Origin: Streptomyces sp. NBC_00510
GTDB taxonomy: Bacteria > Actinomycetota > Actinomycetes > Streptomycetales > Streptomycetaceae
Direction of reading: 5' to 3'
Assembly (NCBI GenBank): GCA_036013505.1
Contig: CP107851.1
Span: 4,659,501-4,723,500, forward strand
DNA length: 64,000 nucleotides
The notes under the pieces were generated by a model. It was not told the DNA's origin and ran no database searches. It saw only the letters and a program-made list of their open reading frames with translations. Below are positions 27,331 to 37,200 of the stretch, one piece after another (within the stretch, counting starts at the first letter, position 1; each line of letters begins with the position of its first letter). The position numbers and the translations under genes are program-made.

Positions 27331-28545
27331 GTGACAACAGCGACGCACGCCCTGCACGCGGTCCCGCTGACCGGGGGCCCGGTGGAGATCCGCGGCGCGC
27401 TCGACCTGGAACGGACGAGGGCCGGGCTGCTGCCGCGGCGTCTCCCGGCGTGGACGCGGGCGCAGTATCCGGACGTCCTGATGGACGAGATGACCGCCCT
27501 GCCCTCCGGCGTACGGCTGGCGTTCCGGACCGCCGCCCGGGTGGTCGAGCTGGAACTGCTGACCTCGGTCTGGCAGCTGGCGGGGACCTCGGAGCCGCTC
27601 CCCGCCGGGGTCGTCGACCTGGTCGTCGACGGCAGGCGCGCCGGCAGCGCCCCCGCGCCGCCAGGGGACGTCCTCCACAAGCCGGACCTGTTCGCCGAGC
27701 CCTCCCGGCGCGAGCCGGGGGCGCCGGGACGGGTCCGGTTCCACGACCTGCCCCGGGGCGAGAAGGACGTCGAGCTGTGGCTGCCGCAGCAGACCCGCAC
27801 CGAGCTGGTCGGGCTGTGGGCGGACGCCGAGGTGCTGCCGCCGCGCCCGACCGGCCGGCGGCGCTGGATCCACCACGGCAGCTCCATCAGCCACTGCGCC
27901 GCGGCCGAGTCCCCGACCGCCACCTGGCCGGCGCTCGCCGCGGCCCTGGCCGGGGCCGAGCTGCTCAACCTGGGGCTCGGCGGCAACGCGATGCTCGACC
28001 CGTACGTCGCCCGGACCATCCGGGACCTGCCGGCCGACCTGATCAGCCTCAAGCTGGGCATCAACATCGTGAACCGGGACGCCTTCCGGCTGCGCTCCTT
28101 CGGCCCGGCCGTGCACGGCTTCCTCGACACCGTCCGCGACGGGCACCCGGACACCCCGCTGCTGGTCGTGTCGCCCATCAGCTGCCCGGTCGTGGAGACC
28201 ACCCCCGGCCCGACCGCGCCCGACCTGTCGGCCCCCGTCCCGCGGGTGGTGGCCATGGGCTCTGCCGCGGACGTCCCCGGCGGCGCGCTCACGCTCACCG
28301 TCATCCGGGCCGAGCTGGCCCGGATCGTGGCCGCCCGGGCCGCCTCCGGCGACCGCAACCTGCACTACCTGGACGGCCGCCGGCTCTTCGGGCCCGGCGA
28401 CGTCGCCGACCTGCCCGACGACCTGCACCCCAACGCCGCGGGCTACCGGCGGATGGGCCGGCGCTTCGCGGCGCTGGCCTTCGGACCGGGCGGCCCGTTC
28501 GCGGAGCGCCGCCGGTCCGGCCCGGGCCCGGTCAGCCGGGGGTGA
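27331..28545 (+). CDS. SGNH/GDSL-type hydrolase
   Basis: 404 residues from GTG 27331 with AGGGAG upstream. The N-terminal 170 residues form a beta-rich module (VRFHDLPRGEKDVELWLPQQ). The SGNH domain follows: block I HHGSSISHC at about 188-196 with the nucleophilic Ser, block II Gly (LGLGGNAML), block III (LKLGINIVN) and block V DLHPNAAGY with catalytic Asp and His. No signal peptide, so probably cytoplasmic. Family members de-esterify lipids, sugars or acyl-amino compounds; substrate unknown. It converges with a 14-bp overlap on the FAD oxidase gene. Confidence 0.88.
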   Translation: MTTATHALHAVPLTGGPVEIRGALDLERTRAGLLPRRLPAWTRAQYPDVLMDEMTALPSGVRLAFRTAARVVELELLTSVWQLAGTSEPLPAGVVDLVVDGRRAGSAPAPPGDVLHKPDLFAEPSRREPGAPGRVRFHDLPRGEKDVELWLPQQTRTELVGLWADAEVLPPRPTGRRRWIHHGSSISHCAAAESPTATWPALAAALAGAELLNLGLGGNAMLDPYVARTIRDLPADLISLKLGINIVNRDAFRLRSFGPAVHGFLDTVRDGHPDTPLLVVSPISCPVVETTPGPTAPDLSAPVPRVVAMGSAADVPGGALTLTVIRAELARIVAARAASGDRNLHYLDGRRLFGPGDVADLPDDLHPNAAGYRRMGRRFAALAFGPGGPFAERRRSGPGPVSRG

Positions 28546-29869
28546 GCGGGCGCAGGACGCCGTCCGGGTCGTGGCGCCGCCACAGCGCGCGCACCCGCGC
28601 ACCGGTGGCGCCCGGGTAGGCACGGTCGAACACGCCGGGGCCGGTGCCGCTCTCGAAGTTCACGTAACTGCCGTCGCCGAGCTCACGGACCGGTGTCCAC
28701 AGGCGGTGCAGGTCGTCCGGCCCGTGCGGCGGGAAGAGGTTGCCCTGCGCCAGGACCTGCTGGGTGCGGTGGGCGTAGGCGGTGGCGTCGGCCGGGACGT
28801 CGTTGATCGCGCCCCCGAGCGAGCGCAGCTGGACGAAGGCCGGCCGGCGCCGGTCGCCCGCGGTCGCCATGACGGCGCGTGCGGCGTCCCGGGTCATCGC
28901 GGGCAGCAGCGAGTTGGTGCTCACCACGGGCTGCTGACCGGTGTTGGCGTGCTGGTGGGCGGTGGAGACCAGCGCGGTGTACGGGGCCATCTGTGCCGTC
29001 GCCTGGAGCGGGCGGTGCCGCCCGGCCAGCAGGGGGCCGAGTGCCTCGCGGACGCGGTCGGGGTCGTCGTCGGCCACGGCGACGGTGACGGAGAGCGCCA
29101 GGGCCGGACCGTTGGACAGGAGGTGGGCGGCGGAGGTGAGCGTGCGCGGCGCGGCGGCCATCGCGGCCGCCCACTGCGTGAGGGCGCCGCCCGCGCGGTC
29201 GGCCTCGAAGACCAGTTGGGCCACGCCGATGTCCCCCAGGTCCATCGCCTCGATCTCGAAGGCGGTCACGATCCCCACGCCCGCGCCCGCCCCCCGCACC
29301 GCCCAGAACAGGTCCGGGTGGTGCGTGGCGTCGGCCCGCAGCGCGGTCCCGTCGGCCAGGACGAGCTCGACGGCGCGGACCCGGTCGACGGTCAGCCCGT
29401 ACGTACGGGCGAGCCAGCCGATGCCGCCCGCGGTGGCCAGGCCACCGGCCGCCACGTTGCCGTGGTCGCCCGAGCTGACGGCCAGCCCGTACACCGCGAG
29501 CGTGGACGCCACCCGGCCCCAGCGGGCGCCCGCCCCCACCCGCACCAGACGGGCCGCCCGGCCCAGGACCCGGACCTCGTCGAGCCCGGAGAGGTCGATG
29601 ACGACCCCGCCATCGTTGGACGACCGGCCGGACAGCCCGTGGCCGCCGGAGCGCACGGCGACGGGCAGTCCCTGCGCACGGGCCGCGGCGAGGGCGGCGG
29701 CGATGTCGCCGGGCCCGCGGACGAGGACCACGGCGGCGGGGCGGGCGACGGTGGTGTAGGTGGAGCGCAGCAGCGGGTAGCGGGGGTCGCCGGGGAGCAC
29801 GGTCCGCTCCGCCAGGGCGGCGGGCACCGCGAAGGCGGCGGCCGGGGCGGTGCCGGGGCCGGGCGTCAT
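28532..29869 (-). CDS. FAD-linked oxidase of the berberine-bridge type
   Basis: 445 residues. The FAD_binding_4 domain includes VAVRSGGHGLSGRS, whose His77 is the usual 8-alpha covalent FAD attachment, and GDHGNVAAGGLATAGGIG. In this second motif the cysteine that gives bicovalent attachment in BBE enzymes is replaced, so a single covalent link is predicted. The C-terminal BBE motif (GSYVNFESGTGPGVFDRAYP) is present. Such oxidases act on sugars, alkaloids and polyketides. No signal peptide. Its ATG overlaps the stop of the LLM oxidoreductase gene by 4 bp, so both are co-translated. Confidence 0.9.
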   Translation of the reverse strand: MTPGPGTAPAAAFAVPAALAERTVLPGDPRYPLLRSTYTTVARPAAVVLVRGPGDIAAALAAARAQGLPVAVRSGGHGLSGRSSNDGGVVIDLSGLDEVRVLGRAARLVRVGAGARWGRVASTLAVYGLAVSSGDHGNVAAGGLATAGGIGWLARTYGLTVDRVRAVELVLADGTALRADATHHPDLFWAVRGAGAGVGIVTAFEIEAMDLGDIGVAQLVFEADRAGGALTQWAAAMAAAPRTLTSAAHLLSNGPALALSVTVAVADDDPDRVREALGPLLAGRHRPLQATAQMAPYTALVSTAHQHANTGQQPVVSTNSLLPAMTRDAARAVMATAGDRRRPAFVQLRSLGGAINDVPADATAYAHRTQQVLAQGNLFPPHGPDDLHRLWTPVRELGDGSYVNFESGTGPGVFDRAYPGATGARVRALWRRHDPDGVLRPLTPG

Positions 29870-30753
29870 CGGGCCACCCGCTCGCGGACGGCCGGCACGA
29901 CCTCGCCGGCGAAGACCTCCAGTTGCTGCCGGTGCGCGGTGACGGGCCAGAAGACGAAGGTGTCGAAGCGCAGCACGGTCGCCCACTCGGCGAGGGTGTC
30001 GGCCCACCGGCCGACGTCGCCGTTGAGGCCGGGGGCGCCGGAGCCGCCGATGACACCGATCACGTTGTAGATGCGGCGGACGCGCGCGGGATCGCGCCCG
30101 GCGGCGCGGGCCGCCTCGTCGACGACGCGCTGACGCTCCGGCACCTCCTGCGGCGGCACGTAGATGTTCAGCGGCGAGATCCAGCCGTCCGCCGCCCGGC
30201 CCGCGACCGCCAGCATCCGCGGCCGCTGCCCGCCGAGCCACAGCTCGACCCGGCGCGGCGGCACCGGGCCGGCCTGGTAGCCGGGCACCGTGAGCACGTC
30301 GCCACGGTGCCGCACGGGCCCGCCGTCCAGCGCGGTCCGCATGATCCGCAGCGACTCCTCCGTGTACGCCACGACCTCGCGGGGCGGCATCGGCGCCGCC
30401 CCCATCGAGCCGATCGCCTCCGGTATGCCGCCGCCGCCCACGCCGAGCTGGAAGCGGCCGCCGGACGCCGCCGACAGGCTCGCGGCGGTCTTGGCCAGCA
30501 TGACCGGGGGCCGCAGCCGCAGGTCGGCGACGTCGGTGAAGACGGAGATGCGCGAGGTGCGGGCCGCGACCAGGGCGGACAGCGTGAGCGCGTCGAGGTG
30601 GCCGGGCTGGTACGGGTGGTCCTGCAGGGCGAGCAGGTCCAGCCCCGCGGCGTCCGCGGCGGCGGCCAGCTCCAGCGTCTCCGGCAGACGGCCGGCGTCC
30701 GGGTCGAGGCTCAGCCCGAAGCGGAGCCGCTGTGCACGGTCGGTGGTGTCCAT
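29866..30753 (-). CDS. LLM-class (probably F420-dependent) oxidoreductase
   Basis: 295 residues from ATG 30753. Luciferase-like TIM barrel: LRFGLSLDPDAGRLPETLEL, LLALQDHPYQPGHLDALTL, FTDVADLRLRPPVMLAKTAASL, GRFQLGVGGGGIPEAIGSM. DHPYQ and the glycine-rich GVGGGG are typical of actinobacterial F420-binding members, but FMN cannot be excluded. It forms a two-gene unit with the downstream FAD oxidase and diverges from an HxlR regulator, which probably controls both. Confidence 0.88.
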   Translation of the reverse strand: MDTTDRAQRLRFGLSLDPDAGRLPETLELAAAADAAGLDLLALQDHPYQPGHLDALTLSALVAARTSRISVFTDVADLRLRPPVMLAKTAASLSAASGGRFQLGVGGGGIPEAIGSMGAAPMPPREVVAYTEESLRIMRTALDGGPVRHRGDVLTVPGYQAGPVPPRRVELWLGGQRPRMLAVAGRAADGWISPLNIYVPPQEVPERQRVVDEAARAAGRDPARVRRIYNVIGVIGGSGAPGLNGDVGRWADTLAEWATVLRFDTFVFWPVTAHRQQLEVFAGEVVPAVRERVAR

Positions 30754-30796
30754 GGCTTCAGCGTCGGGGGGCCGGGACCTTCGGCAAAGGCGAAGG

Positions 30797-30807
30797 TTAG
30801 CCGCTAA
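30797..30807. promoter_or_regulatory. short dyad in the HxlR/LLM divergent promoter
   Basis: TTAGCcGCTAA lies in the 64-bp gap between the divergent LLM oxidoreductase and HxlR regulator genes, 10 bp before the regulator GTG. It is the only clear dyad there and a candidate autoregulatory operator. The position near the start suggests a very short leader. Confidence 0.4.
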
Positions 30808-30817
30808 TCTTGGGTAA

Positions 30818-31186
30818 GTGACTTCCCGCGAGACCACCGAGCCCGACATCGACGCCGAGGCCTGCACCGCCTTCCAGGCCGTCCTCGAACAGGTCGGCCG
30901 CCGCTGGACCGGCGCCGTCCTGCTGGCCGCCGCCCGCGGCGCCCGGCGCTTCACCGACTACCGCCGCATGGTGCCGGGCATCTCCGACCGGCTGCTCTCA
31001 CAACGCCTCAAGGAGATGGAGCACCTCGGCCTCATCGGCCGCGAGGTCATCCCGAGCACCCCCGTGCAGATCCTCTACCACCCCTCCGCCCGGGGCACCG
31101 AACTCCTCGCCGCCCTCGAACCCCTCATCGCCTACGGGCTGCGCCACGCGCCCGGACCGCCCCCCGCGGCCGCCCCGGCCGGCTGA
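30818..31186 (+). CDS. HxlR-family winged-helix regulator
   Basis: 122 residues from GTG 30818. FQAVLEQVGRRWTGAVLLAAARGARRFTDY, GISDRLLSQRLKEMEHLGLI and YHPSARGTELLAALEPLIAYG are the standard HxlR signature. N-terminal CTAF keeps the cysteine that in several homologues senses aldehydes or redox stress. It is transcribed away from the LLM/FAD oxidoreductase pair, so control of that pair is the simplest hypothesis. Confidence 0.93.
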   Translation: MTSRETTEPDIDAEACTAFQAVLEQVGRRWTGAVLLAAARGARRFTDYRRMVPGISDRLLSQRLKEMEHLGLIGREVIPSTPVQILYHPSARGTELLAALEPLIAYGLRHAPGPPPAAAPAG

Positions 31187-31268
31187 CACTCCCGCCGGGA
31201 TGGACAGCGGCGTCGCGCTCGGCCAAGCTGCGTCGGCGATCATGTGCCGACAAGGGGTGGGGAGTTCG

Positions 31269-31739
31269 ATGGAGCACGTCCGTTTCCGGCTGACCTGGTA
31301 CCAGAGGGTGATGCCGCTGGTGCCCGCCGCCGTCCTCGTCATGGCCCTGGCGATCGCCGAACCGCTGCTCTTCCCCGACTCGTCCAGCGCCGGGTTCGCG
31401 TTCCCGGCGGGTGTGTGGCTCGCGCTGCCGGCGGGTCTGCTCGGTTCCGCGCGGTTCGGTGTCACGCTCACCCCGTCGGCCGCGGTGGTGCACAACCTGC
31501 GGCGCAGGACGGTCCGCTGGGCGGACGTCCAGGGCATCTGGGTCGAGTCGAACATGGGCGTGCGACGGGTGGTGATCTGCGAGGCGGACGGCCGCCTCAC
31601 CCGCCTCCGGGCGCCCATCACCGGCTTCATGAGCCAGGACGCCGCCTTCGAGGAGAAGTTCCGGACCATCGGCGAGTGGTGGCTGCACCACCGCGGACCG
31701 GAGTGGGTCCCGCTGCCCCGGCCCTGGCCGGGCCGGTAA
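31269..31739 (+). CDS. membrane protein with bacterial PH-like domain
   Basis: 156 residues from ATG 31269 after GGGGAG; an in-frame ATG at 31200 lacks a ribosome site. Two hydrophobic helices near the N-terminus (VMPLVPAAVLVMALAIAEPL and FPAGVWLALPAGLLG) are followed by a PH-type beta segment (FGVTLTPSAAVVHNLRRRTV then RWADVQGIWVESNMG). Function unknown; the layout matches small actinobacterial membrane proteins with an intracellular PH-like domain. Confidence 0.8.
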   Translation: MEHVRFRLTWYQRVMPLVPAAVLVMALAIAEPLLFPDSSSAGFAFPAGVWLALPAGLLGSARFGVTLTPSAAVVHNLRRRTVRWADVQGIWVESNMGVRRVVICEADGRLTRLRAPITGFMSQDAAFEEKFRTIGEWWLHHRGPEWVPLPRPWPGR

Positions 31740-31984
31740 GCCGCCCCCGCCAACCTCTGGCCCGCTCGGCCCGGGGCGCGCTTCACGTTGTCCGCTTCCG
31801 CAACGAGTGACGCAAGCAGAGCAAAAAACAAACAGACAAACGCACTTGACCATCATCAGGCCGAAAACATCACGCATGAGCCTTGTGGAGCGGCCTGACG
31901 GGTCCTTACTGTCGCCTCACCTCACGACGTCCGCTCCGCCTCGAACGTCCCGGGCGGTCGCGCCTTACGAGAGAAGAGCTGGGG

Positions 31985-34030
31985 ATGACACGGAGCAGCA
32001 GGAGTGCCTGGCGAAGAGCCGTGGCGGTGGTCGCGGTGGCGGCCGGCCTCGGCGTCGGCATCGGCCCGGTCGGCGCCACGGCGCAGGCCGGTACCGCGAC
32101 GGCGAAGGGCGCGGCCCGGCCGGTCGTGACGCGGGCGGCACTGGACCCGGCGCTGGTCAAGGGCCGTGGCGCGGACCTCGGGTTCGTGGAGCAGGAGGCC
32201 GAGAACGCCGTCACGGACGGCGAGGTCATCGGCCCCGACCGGAGCGCCTACACGCTCCCCGCGGAGGCGTCCGGGCGCAAGGCGGTGACCCTGCGGCGCG
32301 GCCAGTACGTGGAGTTCACGCTGCCGAGCGCCGCCAACGCGATCACCGTGCGGTACAGCGTCCCGGACGCGCCCGGCGGGGGCGGCATCACCGCGCCGCT
32401 CGACGTGACGGTCAACGGCCGCGCCCGCACGACGATGACCCTGACCTCGCAGTACGCCTGGCTCTACAACCAGTACCCGTTCTCCAACGACCCGCAGGCC
32501 GGGCTGCTCCACGACGACTGGTGGATCACCGAGTGCGGCTGCGTGCCCAACGCGACCACCCCGGCGCCGGTGATCTCCAAGCCCTTCCGGCCGAACCACT
32601 TCTACGACGAGCAGCGCCTCCTGCTGGGCCGGACGTACAAGGCGGGCGACAGGATCCGGCTCACCGTCCCGGCGCGCTCCGGGGCCGTCCCGACGACCGT
32701 CGACCTCCTCGACTCCCACGTGGTCGCCCCGCCCCGCGTCTCGCTCCTCGCGGCGAACGTCCTCGCCTTCGGCGCCGACCCGACAGGCCGCCGGGACTCC
32801 GCCAAGGCACTGGACAAGGCGATCGCCTTCGCCCGCCACGCGCACCTGAAGGTCTACATCCCGCCGGGCACCTACCAGGTCAACCGGCACATCGTCGTGG
32901 ACGACGTGACGATCGAGGGCGCCGGCAGCTGGTACACGATCATCAAGGGCAGGGAGGTCGCGCTCGACTCCCCGGCGCCGGACGGCTCCGTGCACACCGG
33001 CGTCGGCTTCTACGGCAAGGACGCGGCGGACGGCGGCAGCCGCGACGTCCACCTGTCCGGCTTCGCGATCGAGGGCGACGTCCGCGAACGCATCGACACC
33101 GACCAGGTGAACGGTGTCGGCGGGGCGATGAGCGACTCCACCATCGAGGGCCTCTACATCCACCACACCAAGGTGGGCATGTGGTTCGACGGCCCGATGT
33201 CGAACCTGCGGATCACCGGCAACGTCATCACCGACCAGATCGCCGACGGCCTCAACTTCCACACCGGCGTGACGGATTCGGTCGTCCGCAACAACTTCGT
33301 CCGCAACTCCGGCGACGACGGGCTGGCGATGTGGTCGGAGAAGACGGGCAACGCCCGCAACACCTTCGACCACAACACCGTGCAGACGCCCGTGCTCGCC
33401 AACGGCATCGCGATCTACGGCGGCACCGACACCACGGTCTCCGGCAACCTGATCGCCGACCCCATCCGCGAGGGCAGCGCCCTCCAGGTGGGCTCCCGCT
33501 TCGGCGCCCAGCCGTTCACCGGGCACCTGTGGATCACCGACAACACCACGGTGCGGGCGGGCACGTACGAGCTGAACTGGAACATCGGCCTCGGCGCGAT
33601 CTGGTTCTACGCCCTGGAGCGGAACATCGACGCCGACATCCGCGTGACCGGCGACCACTTCCTCGACAGCACCTACAACGCGATCATGCTGGTCGCCGAC
33701 TGGCCGGTGAAGGACACCTACTCGATCACGAACGTGCACTTCAAGGACATCCGGGTGGACGGCACCGGCACCTCGGTCGTCAGCGCCAGGGTCGCCGGCT
33801 CGGCGTCCTTCGAGAACGTCGACGCCCGCAACGTCGGCGCGGTCGGCGTCAACAACTGCGGCTCCTTCAACTTCCCCGCCACCGGCTCCGAGTTCTCCCT
33901 GACCGACCTCGGCGGCAACGACGGCGGCGGCACCACGGGCCCCTGGCTGGGCGCGTGGGAGCTGCCCAACACCATCACCTGCGACGACCGTCCCCCGGTC
34001 GTCGCGCCCTCGGGCCCCGCCCCCTGGTGA
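31985..34030 (+). CDS. secreted GH87-type alpha-1,3-glucanase (mycodextranase) with N-terminal CBM35-like module
   Basis: 681 residues from ATG 31985. Twin-Arg/Sec-like signal (SAWRRAVAVVAVAAGLGVGIG) ending near residue 35. Residues about 60-260 form a beta-sandwich of the CBM6/35 kind (VEFTLPSAANAITVRYSVPD). A pectate-lyase-3 segment (FGADPTGRRDSAKALDKAIAFA) opens a right-handed beta-helix. Asp421 (DGLNFHTG) and Asp444-Asp445 (NSGDDGLAMW) have the +23/+1 spacing of the catalytic Asp triad known for GH87. Expected action is extracellular cleavage of alpha-1,3-glucan from fungal walls or dental-type polymers. The shared strand with the next secreted gene suggests a glycan-degrading neighbourhood. 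Confidence 0.85.
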   Translation: MTRSSRSAWRRAVAVVAVAAGLGVGIGPVGATAQAGTATAKGAARPVVTRAALDPALVKGRGADLGFVEQEAENAVTDGEVIGPDRSAYTLPAEASGRKAVTLRRGQYVEFTLPSAANAITVRYSVPDAPGGGGITAPLDVTVNGRARTTMTLTSQYAWLYNQYPFSNDPQAGLLHDDWWITECGCVPNATTPAPVISKPFRPNHFYDEQRLLLGRTYKAGDRIRLTVPARSGAVPTTVDLLDSHVVAPPRVSLLAANVLAFGADPTGRRDSAKALDKAIAFARHAHLKVYIPPGTYQVNRHIVVDDVTIEGAGSWYTIIKGREVALDSPAPDGSVHTGVGFYGKDAADGGSRDVHLSGFAIEGDVRERIDTDQVNGVGGAMSDSTIEGLYIHHTKVGMWFDGPMSNLRITGNVITDQIADGLNFHTGVTDSVVRNNFVRNSGDDGLAMWSEKTGNARNTFDHNTVQTPVLANGIAIYGGTDTTVSGNLIADPIREGSALQVGSRFGAQPFTGHLWITDNTTVRAGTYELNWNIGLGAIWFYALERNIDADIRVTGDHFLDSTYNAIMLVADWPVKDTYSITNVHFKDIRVDGTGTSVVSARVAGSASFENVDARNVGAVGVNNCGSFNFPATGSEFSLTDLGGNDGGGTTGPWLGAWELPNTITCDDRPPVVAPSGPAPW

Positions 34031-34061
34031 CGGGCGCCCGTACCTGACCCGAGGGACCCAC

Positions 34062-34096
34062 GGAACGCCCCGGCCGATGCTCGGCCGGGGCGTTCC
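34062..34096 (+). terminator. terminator of the GH87 gene
   Basis: Perfect 16-bp stem GGAACGCCCCGGCCGA / TCGGCCGGGGCGTTCC with a 3-nt loop, 31 bp after the stop. Confidence 0.85.
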
Positions 34097-34296
34097 GCAC
34101 GTCCGCGCGGGTACGGCAGCGGAACGGTGCGCCCGGCGGACCCCCCTTCAGCGGCGACGACTTGACCGAATCCATAACCCCGCACCCCCTGCGGGTCACC
34201 CGCCGATCCGCAACCGGAAACCTGGGCGTCGCCGAACGGGTGTCGGGTGGACCGGGGCCGGCGACCAGCCGGCACGTCACCCATAAGGAACACTCC

Positions 34297-37200
34297 ATGA
34301 CACTTCGCGGGAAGAGGACCACGGGGACCGGCGCACGCCGCACCGCCGTGGTCACCGCGCTGGCACTGGCGCTGACCGGCGCCGTGGGCGGGGCCGTGGC
34401 CACCGCCTCGGCACCGGCGGGCGAGGAGGCCCTCCAGGGCCACACGCCCGACCGTGACTGGTTGCCGGAGACTCCGCAGAACTGGCCGCTCGTGGTGGAC
34501 TACACCCGAACCCCCGCAGAGACGGTCACGCGCGGTCTGCAGCACTACAGCGAGACCTACGACACCGTCGGCGGCCGCCAGCACATCCAGGTGCTCTCCG
34601 CCGACCTCGACGACCCGAACCTCCGGGTCGGCATGGTCCAGGCCGGTGACACCATCACCAACCCGGCCGACGAGACGCCGTCGTCGATGGCGCACCGCAC
34701 CCGCGCGGTGGCGGGCGTCAACGGCGACTACTTCGAGATCCACGCCAGCGGCCGTCCGCTCGGCGGCATCATGACCGACGGGCGCCTGCTGAAGAGCCCC
34801 AAGCCGGGCTTCGCCTCCCAGCTGGGCGTCAAGCCGGACGGAACCATCGTGATGGGCCCGGAGACCTTCTCCGGGACGATCACCGCCGGCTCCGCGACCC
34901 GTGCGCTCACCTCGGTGAACACCGTGAACGACGTGACGTCCGGCGGCATCACCGAGGTCACCCCCGACCTCGGCGAGACCCCCGGCCTGCCCAAGGCCTC
35001 CGTCCTGGTGCTCGGCCACGTCACCGACGGCGGCTTCGTCGTCGACGACGTGCGGACCGGCGTCACCGCGGTGCCGCGCCTCGCCGACGGCCGACTCGGT
35101 CTGCTCGGCGCCGGCGACGGCGGGCAGTGGCTGACCGACACCCTGCACGGCGGCGACACGGTGGGCATCGCCACCCGGCTCTCGCCCGACAACGATGTCA
35201 CCCAGCTGATCAGCGGCGTCGACACGCTGGTGAAGGACGGCCAGGTCTACAAGGACCCGACCGGCACCCCGCCGAGCGGCGCCAACCCGGAGACCGCGGT
35301 CGGCGTCACCAAGGACGGCAAGCACGCCATCGTCATCGCCGTCGACGGCCAGGGCGGCGCCACCACCGCCTTCGGCGTGACCCGTGACCAGGCCGCCGGC
35401 TACATGGTCGCCCACGGCGCCCACGACGCCATGCTCTTCGACGGCGGCGGCTCCACCGGCATGGTCAGCCGCGCCCCCGGCGCCGACCGGGCCGAGATCG
35501 TCAACAAGCCCTCCGACCAGCCCGGCAACACGGAACGTCCGGTCGCCAACGGCATCTTCTTCTACTCCACCGCCGAGGAGGCCGGCCCGGCCGTCAAGGT
35601 CGTGGTGAACGGCGGCGAGCAGGTCACCACCGTCGCCGGCGGCACCATCCCGCTCCCGGTGCACTCCGTCGACCGGCTCGCGAACCCGGCGGCCGGCCAG
35701 GTCCACGTCCGCGTCGTGCCCGCGTCGCTGGCCTCGTACGAGGACGGCAAGCTCACCCCGCACCGCACGGGCTCGGGCCGGATCATCGCCTCGAACGGCC
35801 GCGCCTCCACCTCGGAGAAGCTCGAGGTCGTCAGCAGGCTCACGACCCTCACGGTCTCGCCCGACAAGGCCGACCTGGACAACGGCGCCACCCAGCGGCT
35901 CACCCTGGCCGGCACCGTCAAGGACGGCGGCGCGGTGCAGATCCCCGCCGAGGCGGCCACCTGGAAGGTCACCCCGGAGAACCTGGGCACCGTCGACGCG
36001 CACGGCCTGTTCACCGCGAGCACCGACGACGGCGGTCTGGCCGAGGTCAGCGCACAGGTCGCGGGCACCACCGCGACCACGTCGGTCGCCGTGGGCCGGG
36101 TCAGCAAGGTCATCGACCCGGTCACCAGCCTGGACGTGTGGCGGCTCAGCAACAACACCACCGGCAAGCCCGCCACCCTGACCACGGACCCCGGGGTCGT
36201 CCCGCCGGGCTCCACCGAGTCGGGATCCCTGCGGCTCGACTACTCGATGCCGGCCGCCTCCGGTGTCAAGCAGTTGGTGCTCTCGCCGAAGGTCACCCTG
36301 AAGACCGACACCGACAACGGCCAGGTCCCCACCGCCATCGGCGTGTGGATCAAGGGTGACGGCAACGGCATCGAGCTCGCCGAGAAGTACATCGGCGTCA
36401 ACGGCTCGTCGACCACGCTGTACCCGACGTTCGTGACGTGGAAGGACTGGCACCTGGCGGTCGCACAGCTGCCGGCGGGCATGCAGTTCCCGCTGACCAT
36501 CAGTTTCATCGACTTCCTGGCGATCAGCCCCAGCACCGCCTACAGCGGTTCGCTCAACGTCGCGGGCCTGCAGGCCCTGTACTCGCCGCGTCCGGTCACG
36601 GTGCCCGAGTACCGCGCGATCCCGCAGAACCCGAAGTGGCTGTCCTTCGAGGAGGACTCCGCCGACTTCGCCAAGCGCGGCACCACGATCCTCACCGGTG
36701 ACGACGCGCACATGCTCGCGAGCGACCCGGGTTCGGTCAGCAGCAACGTGATGGACTCCATCGCCAAGCGGCTGCCCACCCTGACCCCGCAGGCACGTCC
36801 GGACTCCGCCCAGTTCCTCGGCGACATGCCCGACGACGGCAAGCTGGTGGACCTGCAGTACGCGAAGTCCAAGATGGACGCCCTCGGCATCCCCGAGCGC
36901 GACATCGTCGGCAACCACGAGATCACGCAGGGCGCCGACTCCGAGAACGGCAACTTCAGCGACACCTTCGGTGAGACCCACTACGCGTACGGCCAGGGCG
37001 CGGCGCGGATGATCGTCACCGACAATTCGCACGGCAGCCTGCAGTCCTCGGACCCGTTCCAGAACCCCGAGGGCGTGCAGTACCCGTGGCTCGTCCAGCA
37101 GCTGACGGACACCACCGCCAAGGACGTGCTGGTCATCACCCACATGCCCGCGTACGACCCGCATCCGGCCGCGAACAGCCAGTTCACGGACCGCTGGGAG

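Noticed and set aside
34100..34296. PHO box upstream of the NAGPA/phosphoesterase gene
   Set aside because: GGGTCACCC is present but without a second repeat in 11-bp register, so phosphate control is not supported.
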